Shown here: positions 15,025-24,032 of the stretch, in pieces
How positions within the stretch are numbered: position 1 is the stretch's first letter
Layout: each line of letters begins with the position of its first letter
Assembly: GCA_023389055.1 (NCBI GenBank)
Contig: JAEWFA010000038.1
Span: 62,001 to 126,000, forward strand
Source of the DNA: Pseudomonadota bacterium
GTDB lineage: Bacteria; Pseudomonadota; Gammaproteobacteria; Burkholderiales; Burkholderiaceae_E
DNA length: 64,000 bases
Direction: 5' to 3'
Notes under the pieces: model-generated
Seen by the model: the letters and a program-made list of their open reading frames with translations, nothing else
What the model was told of the DNA's origin: nothing
Database searches by the model: none
Program-made: the position numbers and the translations under genes

Positions 15025-17919
15025 ATGAAAATCGAAGACATCCTCGCCGCCCTGCCCGAGCAGGAAGTCACGATCGACGTCCTGCGCGAGAAGTACGCCA
15101 AGGGAGACGAATCGACCGCGCACGAGGTGCGCCAACGCGTGGCGCGCGCGCTCGCCTCGGTCGAACCGCAGGCACTTCGCGAGCACTGGGAAGGCGAGTT
15201 CCTGTGGGCGATGGAGCACGGGTTCGTTCCCGCCGGGCGCATCAACTCGGCGGCCGGCACCGACATCCGCGCAACGCTGATCAACTGCTTCGTGCAACCG
15301 ATCGGCGACGCGGTCTGGGGCTATAGCGAGAGCGGTACGCCGGGCATCTACGCCGCGCTTCAGGAAGCCGCGGAGACGATGCGCCGAGGCGGCGGCGTCG
15401 GCTACGACTTCTCGTCGATCCGGCCGCGCGGCGCGCTGGTCAAGGGAACGCTGTCGCGCGCCTCGGGTCCGGTGTCGTACATGCGCGTGTTCGACAAGTC
15501 GTGCGAGACGCTCGAGTCGGCCGGGTCGCGGCGCGGCGCGCAGATGGGCGTGATGCGCGTCGACCACCCCGACGTCGAGGAGTTCATCGGCGCGAAGAAC
15601 GACGGCTCGCTGTCGAACTTCAACATGTCGGTGGCCGTCACCGACGCGTTCATGCGCGCCGTGGAGGCCGACGGCGAATTCGAGCTCGTGCACGACGTGC
15701 AGCCCTTCGACGAGAACGGGCTGGGCCGCAATGCCGAGGGCAAATGGATCTATCGCAGGCTGCAGGCGCGCGAGCTGTGGGACCAGATCATGGCCTCCAC
15801 CTACGATCACGCCGAGCCCGGCGTCATCTTCATCGACCGCGTCAACCGCGACAACAACCTGTCGTACTGCGAGCGAATCGAGGCGAGCAACCCCTGCGGC
15901 GAGCAGTTCCTGCCGCCCTACGGCTGTTGCGACCTGGGCAGCCTGAACCTCACTCGCTTCATCGTCGATCCCTTCGGCGAGAAGCCGGGCTTCGACTTCG
16001 AACGCTTCCGCCGCACGGTGGCGATTTCGGTGCGCGCGCTCGACAACGTTCTGGACCTCACGTTGTGGCCGCTCGAGGCGCAGGAGCGCGAAGCGCAGGC
16101 CAAGCGTCGCATCGGCCTGGGTTTCACCGGACTGGGCAACGCGCTCACGATGCTGAAGTTGCGCTACGACACCGACGAAGCGCGCGCCTTCGCTGCGCGC
16201 ATCGCGCAATCGATGCGCGACGTCGCCTACGAGGCGTCGGTGGAACTGGCCATCGAGCGCGGCGCATTCCCGTTGTTCGAGGCCGACAAGTGGCTTGCCG
16301 AGCCGCACGCGGCCGCGCGACTGCCCGAAGCGCTGAAGAAGCGCGTGCGCGAGCACGGCATCCGCAATTCGCACCTGTTGTCGATCGCCCCCACCGGAAC
16401 GATCTCGATCGCCTTCGCGGGCAACGCGTCAGGCGGCATCGAGCCGGCGTTCTCGTGGACCTACACGCGACGCAAGCGCATGCCGGACGGCAGCAAGCAG
16501 GAATACCAGGTCGAGGATTTCGCCTATCGCATGTGGCGCCACCTCGGACACGACACGAACGCACTGCCCGACTACTTCGTCTCGGCGATGCAGATCTCGG
16601 CGCTCGACCACATGCGCATGAGCGCGGCCGTGCAACCGTACATCGACTCGGCGATCAGCAAGACGGTCAACGTCGACGAGGAGTATCCGTACGAGGAATT
16701 CAAGACGCTGTACTTCGAAGCGTGGCGCGCGGGGCTGAAAGGCATCACCACGTACCGGCCGAACAGCGTCATCGGCTCGGTGCTCAGCGTCGCGCCGTCG
16801 GCGAGCGCGCAGCAGCCGCAGGATCTCCAGGTCGCACCGGAGGAGTCCGACCGGCGCCTGCGCATCGAGCGCGTGCCGCAGCCGGCGTTGTCGTCGCTGC
16901 GCTGGCCGAGCCGCCCGAAGCTGCCCGGCGGCAACCTCGCGTATTCGTACATGGTCGAACCGCTCGACCAGCGTGCGTCGTTCTGCATCTTCATCGGCCA
17001 GACCGAAGAACCATACCCGCGGGCCGACGGCACCATCGGGCTGCGCAGCGTGCCGTTCGAGACCTGGGTGAACGGCAACGAACAGCCGCGCGGCCTGGGC
17101 GCGATCGCCAAGGCGCTGTCGATGGACATGCGCTCGAACGACCGCGCGTGGCTGAAGATGAAGCTCGATGCGCTCGCGCGCACGCGTGACGAGCAACCGC
17201 TGCAGATGCCCTTTCCGCCCAACGGCGAAGTGCGCTGGACGCCGGGGCTGATCGCCGGTTTCGCCGAGATCGTCCGGCACCGCTGCGAGGAGCTCGGCAT
17301 GTTCGAGGCACTCGACGAGCAGCCCTCGCCGATGGTCGACGCGATGATGTTCCGCAAGGAGCCGAAGTCCGGGCCGCTGGGAACGCTGTCGTGGACGGCC
17401 GACGTCGCCAACGCGGCGACCAACGACGACTTCGTCATCGGGGTGAAGGAGCTGCAGCTGCCCGACGGCACGCGCCGGCCCTACTCGATCTGGCTGTCGG
17501 GCGACTACCCGCGCGCCCTGGACGGACTGGCCAAGCTGCTGTCGGTCGACATGCACCTGATCGACGTCAACTGGATCGGCCTGAAGCTGCGCAAGCTGCT
17601 GAACTTCGGCGAGCTCAACGGCTCGTTCTGGGCGCAGGTGCCGGGCGAATCGCGCCAGCAGGTCTGGCCGAGCACGGTCGCCTACATCGCGGCGCTGCTG
17701 CTGCACCGCTTCAAGGTGCTCGGCCTGCTCGACTCCGAAGGCCGCGCGATCGGCGGCGCAGGCGCGCTCGCGCTGCCCGATCACGAAAAGGCCGAGTCGA
17801 GCAACGAGGCTCCGCTGATCGCGGGTCAGGCATGCCCGTCCTGCGGCGCACACGCGTACATCCGACGCGACGGTTGCATGTTCTGCACCGCTTGCGGGCA
17901 CCAGGGCGAATGCGGGTGA
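15025..17919 (+). CDS. nrdJ: Class II (B12-dependent) ribonucleotide reductase
   Basis: The 964-residue enzyme reduces ribonucleotides to deoxyribonucleotides using adenosylcobalamin, so it works with or without oxygen. C88 (LINCFV) and the N289-P-C291-G-E293 motif supply the active-site cysteines and radical site. After the barrel come two related domains of the TSCPD type (about residues 640-775 and 790-915). A CPSC...CTAC zinc-ribbon-like end at 937-959 may include the C-terminal redox cysteines. ATG 15025 is preferred; an earlier in-frame ATG at 14893 adds 44 basic, low-complexity residues. No NrdA/NrdB pair is seen in the window. Confidence 0.93.
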   Translation: MKIEDILAALPEQEVTIDVLREKYAKGDESTAHEVRQRVARALASVEPQALREHWEGEFLWAMEHGFVPAGRINSAAGTDIRATLINCFVQPIGDAVWGYSESGTPGIYAALQEAAETMRRGGGVGYDFSSIRPRGALVKGTLSRASGPVSYMRVFDKSCETLESAGSRRGAQMGVMRVDHPDVEEFIGAKNDGSLSNFNMSVAVTDAFMRAVEADGEFELVHDVQPFDENGLGRNAEGKWIYRRLQARELWDQIMASTYDHAEPGVIFIDRVNRDNNLSYCERIEASNPCGEQFLPPYGCCDLGSLNLTRFIVDPFGEKPGFDFERFRRTVAISVRALDNVLDLTLWPLEAQEREAQAKRRIGLGFTGLGNALTMLKLRYDTDEARAFAARIAQSMRDVAYEASVELAIERGAFPLFEADKWLAEPHAAARLPEALKKRVREHGIRNSHLLSIAPTGTISIAFAGNASGGIEPAFSWTYTRRKRMPDGSKQEYQVEDFAYRMWRHLGHDTNALPDYFVSAMQISALDHMRMSAAVQPYIDSAISKTVNVDEEYPYEEFKTLYFEAWRAGLKGITTYRPNSVIGSVLSVAPSASAQQPQDLQVAPEESDRRLRIERVPQPALSSLRWPSRPKLPGGNLAYSYMVEPLDQRASFCIFIGQTEEPYPRADGTIGLRSVPFETWVNGNEQPRGLGAIAKALSMDMRSNDRAWLKMKLDALARTRDEQPLQMPFPPNGEVRWTPGLIAGFAEIVRHRCEELGMFEALDEQPSPMVDAMMFRKEPKSGPLGTLSWTADVANAATNDDFVIGVKELQLPDGTRRPYSIWLSGDYPRALDGLAKLLSVDMHLIDVNWIGLKLRKLLNFGELNGSFWAQVPGESRQQVWPSTVAYIAALLLHRFKVLGLLDSEGRAIGGAGALALPDHEKAESSNEAPLIAGQACPSCGAHAYIRRDGCMFCTACGHQGECG

Positions 17920-17956
17920 GGCGCGCGACGCCGCGAGGCTAGGCCGCGCGAAGGAG

Positions 17957-18709
17957 ATGGCCGAGCGAATCCTCGTCGTCGACGACGAAGAAGGCATCCG
18001 CGAGTTGCTGCTCGCGTACTTGAGCGACTTCGGGTTCGACGTCGCGGCGGTGGCCGATGGCGGAGAGATGCGCCGCCATCTGGCCGATCACCCGGTCGAC
18101 GTCGTGCTGCTCGACCTGGGTCTGCCGCAGGAAGACGGCCTCGTGCTGGCGCGCGAGTTGCGCAACCGCGCCGACGTCCCGGGAATCATCATCGTCACCG
18201 GTCGCGGCGAGCCGGTCGACCGCATTCTCGGGCTCGAACTCGGGGCCGACGACTACGTACCCAAGCCCTTCGACCTGCGCGAGCTCGTTGCACGCGTTCG
18301 GAGCGTACTGCGGCGCGTGCGCCCGGACGGCGCGGCGCAATCGCCGCAGCCCGCAGCCGCCGCGGACGAGCGTTTCCAGTTCGACGGCTGGCGCATCGAT
18401 CTCGGCGCCCGCTCCATCGAGCGTCCCGACGGCACCGCGGTCGCCCTGACCACCGGCGAGTTCGACCTGCTCGCGGCTTTCGTGCGCCAGCCGAACCGGG
18501 CGCTCACGCGCGACGAACTGATGGACGCGCTGTACCGACGCGAGGCCGGCCCTTTCGACCGCGCGATCGACGTGCTCGTCGGACGGTTGCGGCGCAAGAT
18601 CGAGCGCGAGCCGTCCGAGCCGCAACTCGTCAAGTCGGTGCGCGGCGTCGGCTACCTGTTCGCCGCGCGCGTGTCGCCCGATCCCCGAGCCACCGATGCA
18701 TTCCGCTGA
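17957..18709 (+). CDS. OmpR-family response regulator
   Basis: The 250-residue protein has a receiver domain (residues 1-~120) with acidic pocket D9-D10, phosphoacceptor D53 (LLDLGLP) and the KPFD lysine. A linker is followed by a winged-helix DNA-binding domain (~150-235) ending VKSVRGVGYLF, typical of OmpR/PhoB proteins. It overlaps the next gene, a hybrid histidine kinase, by 14 bases, so the two form a cognate pair. The Shine-Dalgarno-like AAGGAG abuts the ATG with no spacer, so translation may be weak or start differently. The signal is unknown. Confidence 0.93.
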   Translation: MAERILVVDDEEGIRELLLAYLSDFGFDVAAVADGGEMRRHLADHPVDVVLLDLGLPQEDGLVLARELRNRADVPGIIIVTGRGEPVDRILGLELGADDYVPKPFDLRELVARVRSVLRRVRPDGAAQSPQPAAAADERFQFDGWRIDLGARSIERPDGTAVALTTGEFDLLAAFVRQPNRALTRDELMDALYRREAGPFDRAIDVLVGRLRRKIEREPSEPQLVKSVRGVGYLFAARVSPDPRATDAFR

Positions 18710-20768
18710 GTCGAAGTCCGCTTCCGCGTCGATTCCCGGCGGGATCGACGAGTCGACGCTGTACCGCGCGATCTTCCATTCGGCTTCCGACGCGATGCTG
18801 ATCGTCGACGATGCGGGCCGCATCCGGATCGCGAATGCGCGCAGCGAGTCGGTGTTCGGCTATCGCGTCGACGAGCTCGTCGGCAGCTCGATCGAGGAGC
18901 TGATCCCGCAGCGTTTCCGCGAGTCGCACGCGCAGCACCGCGCACGCTATCGCAGCGCGCCTCGCGCACGGCCCATGGGCGCGAGCATCGCGCTCACCGC
19001 GCGTCATCGCGAGGGACACGAGTTCGCCGTCGAGATCAGCCTCAATCCGCTGCACGTCGACGGCGCGGTCTGGACCTGCGCGAACGTGCGCAACATCGAC
19101 GAGCTGCGTCACGCGCAGGACCTGATCGTTCGTGCGCGGCAGGCGAACGCGGTGGCCGATTTCGGGCGCCTGGCGCTGGCCACGCGCGACTTCGCCGCGA
19201 TCCAGCAACAGGCGTGCGCGCTGATCGTCGAGCACCTCGGCATCGACCTCGCGCTGTGCGGGCGCGTCGCCCTCGCCGGCGGACGGCTGGGCATCGCGGC
19301 ACAGATCGGGTTCGACGACGACCCGCGAATCGAATCGTTGCGCGAGCGGCTCGAGCGGCTCGTCGCCGACGACGCCCCGCGGCTGCTCGATCGGCCGATG
19401 CTGCTCGAGCAGCCGAGCGCCGTGCAGCCCGACGCCACCGCCACGGGCGCCACTACCGCAATCGTCTGCGCGATTCCCGGCGAGGAAGGCGAATGCCTCG
19501 GCGTGCTGCTGGCCGGTTCGGGGGCCTCGCGCAGCTTTTCGCACGACGACGGCAGCTTCCTGCAGGCGCTGGCCAACACGGTCGGCGCGGCGCTGCAGCG
19601 CGAAGGCACCGAAGCCCGGCTGTTCCAGTCGCAGCGCCTGGAGGCGCTCGGCCAGCTCACCGGCGGCGTCGCGCACGATTTCAACAACCTGCTCACCGTG
19701 GTCTCGGGCAACCTGCAGATGCTCGAGGATCGCATCGTCGACGACGCGCTCGGTGCACGATTGGCCAAGGCAGCGATGCGCGCCACGAGCCGCGGAGCCG
19801 ATCTCACACGCAAGCTGCTCGCCTTCTCGCGCCGCCAGACGCTGCAGCCGCGCGCCATCGACGTCGCCCGACTGCTCGAGTCGATCGTCGACATCCTGCG
19901 CCGCACGCTCGGCGCGAAGATCGACGTGCGCCTGGATCTCGAAGAAGGCCTGCCCGCGGCGAAGGCCGACCCCGGGATGCTCGACACGGCACTGCTGAAC
20001 CTCGCAGTGAATGCGCGCGACGCGATGCCCGACGGAGGGCGGCTCACGTTGTCGGCGAATCGCGTGAACGCGCCCGAGCACCCGGCGATGCGAGACGAGC
20101 AGCTCGTCGCCGGCGACTACGTCAGGATCGCGGTGACCGACACCGGTTCGGGCATGTCCGCCGAGGTGCTTGCCCGCGCCTTCGAGCCCTTCTTCACCAC
20201 CAAGGAGAGCGGCAAGGGCAGCGGCCTGGGGCTGAGTCTCGTCTACGGTTTTGCCAAGCAGTCGGGCGGACACATCGACGTGCGCAGCGCACCCGGCACC
20301 GGCACCTCCATCGCGCTGTACCTGCCGGTCGACGACGGCAGTACGGCACCGCGCGCAAGGCGCCCGCATGGCGACTACGAGGGCGGCGCGGAGACGATCC
20401 TCGTGGTCGAGGACGACGACGAGGTGCGCTCGGTGGCGGTGGCGTTCCTCGAGAAGCTCGGCTACCGGGTGCTGCAGGCCGCCGACGCCGCGCAGGCGCT
20501 CGCCCGTCTCCATTCCGACGCGCACATCGACCTGCTGTTCACCGACGTGGTGATGCGCGGCGAGCTCGACGGACCCGCGCTGGCGCAGGAGGCGACGCGT
20601 CGCCGCGCCGGCCTTCGCGTCGTGTTCACCTCGGGACACGCGCCGGAATCGATCGAACTGCTCGAACGCCGCGTGGGTGCGGAACTGCTGACCAAGCCTT
20701 ATCGGATCGACCAGCTCGCGCGCATCGTGCGCCGCGCGCTCGACGCGCCGGCACCCGGGCGTTCCTGA
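18696..20768 (+). CDS. PAS-GAF hybrid sensor histidine kinase
   Basis: The 690-residue protein has no membrane helix, so it probably senses a cytoplasmic signal. Domains in order: PAS (about 20-135), GAF-like (155-300), HisKA with phosphoacceptor H327 in GGVAHDFNNLLT, HATPase_c with NLAVNARDAM, DTGSGM and GSGLGLSLVYGF, then a C-terminal receiver domain (about 565-680) with TDVVMRGELDGP and a KPY lysine. The HDFNN box places it in the HWE/hybrid-like group that often passes phosphate to its own receiver. It overlaps the OmpR-type regulator gene. Confidence 0.93.
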   Translation: MHSAESKSASASIPGGIDESTLYRAIFHSASDAMLIVDDAGRIRIANARSESVFGYRVDELVGSSIEELIPQRFRESHAQHRARYRSAPRARPMGASIALTARHREGHEFAVEISLNPLHVDGAVWTCANVRNIDELRHAQDLIVRARQANAVADFGRLALATRDFAAIQQQACALIVEHLGIDLALCGRVALAGGRLGIAAQIGFDDDPRIESLRERLERLVADDAPRLLDRPMLLEQPSAVQPDATATGATTAIVCAIPGEEGECLGVLLAGSGASRSFSHDDGSFLQALANTVGAALQREGTEARLFQSQRLEALGQLTGGVAHDFNNLLTVVSGNLQMLEDRIVDDALGARLAKAAMRATSRGADLTRKLLAFSRRQTLQPRAIDVARLLESIVDILRRTLGAKIDVRLDLEEGLPAAKADPGMLDTALLNLAVNARDAMPDGGRLTLSANRVNAPEHPAMRDEQLVAGDYVRIAVTDTGSGMSAEVLARAFEPFFTTKESGKGSGLGLSLVYGFAKQSGGHIDVRSAPGTGTSIALYLPVDDGSTAPRARRPHGDYEGGAETILVVEDDDEVRSVAVAFLEKLGYRVLQAADAAQALARLHSDAHIDLLFTDVVMRGELDGPALAQEATRRRAGLRVVFTSGHAPESIELLERRVGAELLTKPYRIDQLARIVRRALDAPAPGRS

Positions 20769-20829
20769 GCAAGCGCCGCCCAACCGCGCCGGCGACGAGC
20801 CGCGAGCGCCGGCCCCGCGTTTCGCGCGC

Positions 20830-21606
20830 TCAGCGCGCCTCGCGACGTGTGTCGTTGCGACCGATCACGGCGCGCAGCGCCTGCAGCGAGACGATCGCGA
20901 TCTCGCGATTGCGCACGTGGATGAGGCCCTCGGCCTGGAAGCGCGACAGGATCCGGCTCACCGTCTCCAGCTTCAGCCCCAGCATGCTGCCGATTTCCTC
21001 GCGGGTCATCCGCAGCACGAAGCAGCTCGCCGAGAAACCCCGTGCAGCCATCCGTTGCGACAAGTTGATGAGGAACGCGGCCAACCGCTCTTCGGCGCGC
21101 ATCGAACCGAGCAGCAGCATCAGCGCGCGCTCGCGCTGGATCTCGGCCGACAGCATCCGGAACAATTCGCGCTGCAACGACGGGTCGCGCGTGGCGAGCG
21201 CGTCGAGCTCGGCGAACGGAATCTCGACGACCTCGCTGTCTTCCAGCGCGACGGCGTCACCGGCGTGCACGTCCAGGCCGATGCCGTCGACGCCGAGGAC
21301 TTCGCCGCCCAGGTGAAAGCCCGTGACCTGCTCGCGCCCGTCTTCGGTGAGCAGGACCGACTTGAACGAACCTGCGCGGATGCCGAACAGCGAATGGAAC
21401 GCATCGCCGTAGCGATACAGGTATTCGCCCCGGCGTACACGCCGACGCGTCGCCGATGCGGCGGCCAGCAGCAGATCCAGTCCGTTGCCCCGCGCGGCGG
21501 CGGCGCCTTGCGGCCGTGCTACCCGCTCCGGAGCGGCCTGCGAAACCTCGACGAGGGCCAGGCCCAGCGGTGCGACGGGGGATTCGGCAAGGTGCATCAT
21601 CGACAT
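20830..21606 (-). CDS. FNR-like regulator lacking Fe-S cysteines
   Basis: The 258-residue Crp/Fnr protein follows E. coli FNR through its sensor barrel (AGSFKSVLLTEDGREQVTGF, then HLGGEVLG), dimer helix (RAEERLAAFLINLSQRMA) and helix-turn-helix (MTREEIGSMLGLKLETVSRI). The ExxSR recognition helix predicts a TTGAT-N4-ATCAA target. All four cysteines that bind the FNR [4Fe-4S] cluster are absent: the N-terminus has none and the C122 equivalent is valine. It is therefore unlikely to sense O2 by a cluster; heme or NO sensing (DNR-like) or constitutive activity are options. It is divergent from a universal stress gene. Confidence 0.9.
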   Translation of the reverse strand: MSMMHLAESPVAPLGLALVEVSQAAPERVARPQGAAAARGNGLDLLLAAASATRRRVRRGEYLYRYGDAFHSLFGIRAGSFKSVLLTEDGREQVTGFHLGGEVLGVDGIGLDVHAGDAVALEDSEVVEIPFAELDALATRDPSLQRELFRMLSAEIQRERALMLLLGSMRAEERLAAFLINLSQRMAARGFSASCFVLRMTREEIGSMLGLKLETVSRILSRFQAEGLIHVRNREIAIVSLQALRAVIGRNDTRREAR

Positions 21607-21808
21607 CGAAAAACTCCTGCACGCCGGGCCGGTCGCCCGCTCGAACGTCAATCTACCGACCGGCCTGCGCCCCTCGATGGCGATGCGGCAACAGCGGGTA
21701 ACAGTTTGTAACGCGTCCGGTGCAGAACCCGATGCGGGGAACCGGCCGGCTCGCGCGCCCGCCGCGCATCGACTAGCATGCGCACATCGATGCTCGCGGA
21801 GAAGGTCC

Positions 21809-22252
21809 ATGTACAAGCACCTGCTGGTCCCCACCGACGGATCGGAGCTGTCGAACAACGCGGTCGAACGCGCGATCGGATTCGCCCGCGACAGCGGCGC
21901 GCGCATCACCGCGCTGCACGTGATGCCCGAGTACATTCCGCCGGCCTTCGCCGAGTTTCCCGCCGCCGGCCAGGCCTCGTTCGCCGAGTTCACCAAGGCC
22001 ACCGAGGAGACCGCGCGCGTCGTGCTCGACGCCGTCGCGCAATCGGCGGCAGCGGCCGGCGTCGACTGCGAAAGCGTCTCGGTGCGACACACGCAACCCT
22101 ACCGCGCGATCATCGACACTGCGCGAGACCGCGGCTGCGACCTTATCTTCATGGCCTCGCACGGCCGGCGCGGATTGAGCGCCCTGGTGCTTGGCAGCGA
22201 AACCAACAAGGTGCTCACGCACTCGAGCATTCCGGTGCTCGTGTTCCGTTGA
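21809..22252 (+). CDS. Universal stress protein, UspA family
   Basis: A 147-residue single-domain Usp. LVPTDGSELSNNAVERA near the start and the ATP-binding signature MASHGRRGLSALVLGSETNK near the end (G2xG9xGS/T pattern) suggest it binds ATP. Such proteins support survival under starvation, hypoxia or membrane stress. Start ATG 21809 has GGAGAAGG 5 bases upstream. It is divergent from the FNR-like gene and followed closely by a DUF883 gene, a common stress-associated grouping. Confidence 0.93.
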   Translation: MYKHLLVPTDGSELSNNAVERAIGFARDSGARITALHVMPEYIPPAFAEFPAAGQASFAEFTKATEETARVVLDAVAQSAAAAGVDCESVSVRHTQPYRAIIDTARDRGCDLIFMASHGRRGLSALVLGSETNKVLTHSSIPVLVFR

Positions 22253-22293
22253 TCGCGCGAACGCCGCACTCGAAACCACAGGGAGAACGATCC

Positions 22294-22623
22294 ATGGATG
22301 CAATGGGACAGGCCACGGAGCAGGCGGTCGCCGCCCGCGATCGGCTCGCCGCCGAGCTGCGCTCGCTGGTGTCCGACGCCGAGGAGATGCTGAAGGCGGC
22401 TTCACGCGGCGGAAACGAGCAGCTGAACCTCGTTCGCGAGCGCCTCGAGCGCGGCGTGAGCGCGGCGCGCGACGAGCTGAACGCCTTCCAGGAAGCCGCA
22501 CTGGAAACCGCGCGGCGAACCGCTGCCGAGACCAACGAGTACGTGCACGAGCATCCGTGGAATGCCGTCGGCGTCGCCGCCGCAGTCGGCGTCCTGCTCG
22601 GCGTGCTGCTGACGCGGCGCTGA
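22294..22623 (+). CDS. DUF883 (ElaB/YqjD-like) membrane-anchored protein
   Basis: This 109-residue protein is a long amphipathic helix rich in Ala, Glu and Arg, followed by a C-terminal membrane helix (VGVAAAVGVLLGVLL) with the HPW motif (YVHEHPWNAVG) of the ElaB/YqjD/YgaM family. E. coli homologues are inner-membrane proteins that can bind ribosomes in stationary phase. Whether this one does is unknown. A good ribosome-binding site (GGGAGAA) precedes ATG 22294. Confidence 0.9.
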   Translation: MDAMGQATEQAVAARDRLAAELRSLVSDAEEMLKAASRGGNEQLNLVRERLERGVSAARDELNAFQEAALETARRTAAETNEYVHEHPWNAVGVAAAVGVLLGVLLTRR

Positions 22624-22679
22624 GGAGGAAAACCATCCCGGAGACGGCCGCAAGCTGCGGGCGCACGCCGCTGCGGCTG

Positions 22680-23246
22680 GTGCACGCGCTGCTCTTCGGG
22701 GTCGCGCTGCTGCTCGGGCTCGCCGCCGGCACGCCCGCGGGATACGCACGCGGCGCGCCGGCGTCGCCGTCTTCGGCGGCGCAGGTCGGCGCCGATGCGC
22801 GCCCGTCGCAAACGGTTGCGTCGATCGACGGAGTCGTCGAGCACGTGTACGACGGCGACTCGTTCCGGCTGCGAACGAGCGACGGACGCGCGCTCGGCGT
22901 GCGCATCGCGGGCATCGACGCGCCGGAGCGCGCGCAGCCTTTCGCCAACGTCTCGCGAAAAGCGCTGCGCGATGCGATCGACGATCGCGAGGTGCACATC
23001 GAGGCGATCAAGGTGGACGCCTACGACCGCGTGGTCGGCCGCGTCTTCGTGGCCGGCCGCGATGTAGGACTCGAACAGCTCGAGCGCGGCCTCGCGTGGC
23101 ACTTCGCCCGCTACGACAACGATCTCGCCCCCCCGGAGCGCGAGCGCTATGCGCTGGCGCAAGCCCGCGCGCAGGCGCGGCACGCGGGACTGTGGCGACA
23201 GAACGATCCGCAGGCGCCCTGGCTATTCCGCAAGCAGCGGCGGTAA
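22680..23246 (+). CDS. Secreted thermonuclease-like nuclease
   Basis: This staphylococcal-nuclease-like domain has an N-terminal hydrophobic signal segment (HALLFGVALLLGLAAG). Catalytic residues are visible: the YDGDS calcium-side aspartate, R and E in VRIAGIDAPE, and the second arginine in YDRVVGRVF. It is probably exported and cuts DNA or RNA. I chose GTG 22680 as start. A much better Shine-Dalgarno (GAGGAGG, 22622-22628) lies upstream, 6 bases before an in-frame ATC at 22635, so the true start may be non-standard. The end overlaps convergent cobB by 24 bases. Confidence 0.85.
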   Translation: MHALLFGVALLLGLAAGTPAGYARGAPASPSSAAQVGADARPSQTVASIDGVVEHVYDGDSFRLRTSDGRALGVRIAGIDAPERAQPFANVSRKALRDAIDDREVHIEAIKVDAYDRVVGRVFVAGRDVGLEQLERGLAWHFARYDNDLAPPERERYALAQARAQARHAGLWRQNDPQAPWLFRKQRR

Positions 23247-24032
23247 CGCGACAGCCGCGGGCAGATGAACGCGCGCGTCGGCGATGTCGTCGATCGCCGT
23301 CTCATGAGGATCGACGACGACGAGCCGCGCGCCGGCACGCCGCGCGAGCGCCGGCAATTCGGCCGCCGGATACACGAGCGCGGAGGTGCCTACGACGAGC
23401 ATCGCATCGCAGGCCGCCGCCGCAGCCTGTGCGTCGGCGAGCACCGCCTCGGGAAGCAACTCGCCGAACCAGACGACGTCGGGACGCAGCGGCGCGCCGC
23501 ACCGCGGGCACGGCGGCGGTTCGCGCGGATCGCAGCGCCAGTCGAAAGCGGCGGCTATCGCTTCCGGCGCGCCGCACCCCTCCAGGCATTTCACGCGCGT
23601 GATGTCGCCGTGCAGTTCGAGCACGCTGCCACTGCCCGCTCGCCGATGCAGTCCGTCGACGTTCTGCGTGACCACGTCGACGCGCCGCCGGCTCGCCTCG
23701 AAGGCGGCGATCGCAGCGTGGGCGGCATTGGGCTGCGCATTCATCACCGCTGCGCGCCGCTGCGCGTACCAGCGCCACACGAGCGCCGGATCGGCACGAA
23801 AACCGGCCTCGGTCGCGAGCCTCTGCGGATCGAAGCGGGCCCACAACCCGGTGAGAGAGTCGCGGAAAGTCGGTATACCGCTCTCGGCCGAAACGCCGGC
23901 ACCCGTGAAGACGACGACGCGCGCGGCGTCGCGCAGCCAAGTGCGTGCGCGCGCAATCGCCGCGTCGTCGGCGCTGCGCTCCGTCGACGCGCGTTGCTGC
24001 GCGCGGTCGTGCTCTCCGCCGCCGCGGCTCAT
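23223..24032 (-). CDS. cobB: NAD-dependent protein deacylase (sirtuin)
   Basis: A 269-residue Sir2-family enzyme that removes acyl groups from lysines, consuming NAD+. Visible motifs are GAGVSAESGIPTFRD, TQNVDGLH, the catalytic His in LELHGDI, two Cys pairs for zinc (C-x3-C and CPRC), and VVGTSALVYPAA. It lacks the YKNR-type residues used to recognise desuccinylases clearly, so acyl preference is not assigned. The first ~25 residues before the Rossmann part are poorly conserved, so a later start is possible. Its 3' end overlaps the nuclease gene tail-to-tail. Confidence 0.94.
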   Translation of the reverse strand: MSRGGGEHDRAQQRASTERSADDAAIARARTWLRDAARVVVFTGAGVSAESGIPTFRDSLTGLWARFDPQRLATEAGFRADPALVWRWYAQRRAAVMNAQPNAAHAAIAAFEASRRRVDVVTQNVDGLHRRAGSGSVLELHGDITRVKCLEGCGAPEAIAAAFDWRCDPREPPPCPRCGAPLRPDVVWFGELLPEAVLADAQAAAAACDAMLVVGTSALVYPAAELPALARRAGARLVVVDPHETAIDDIADARVHLPAAVALPPLLAE

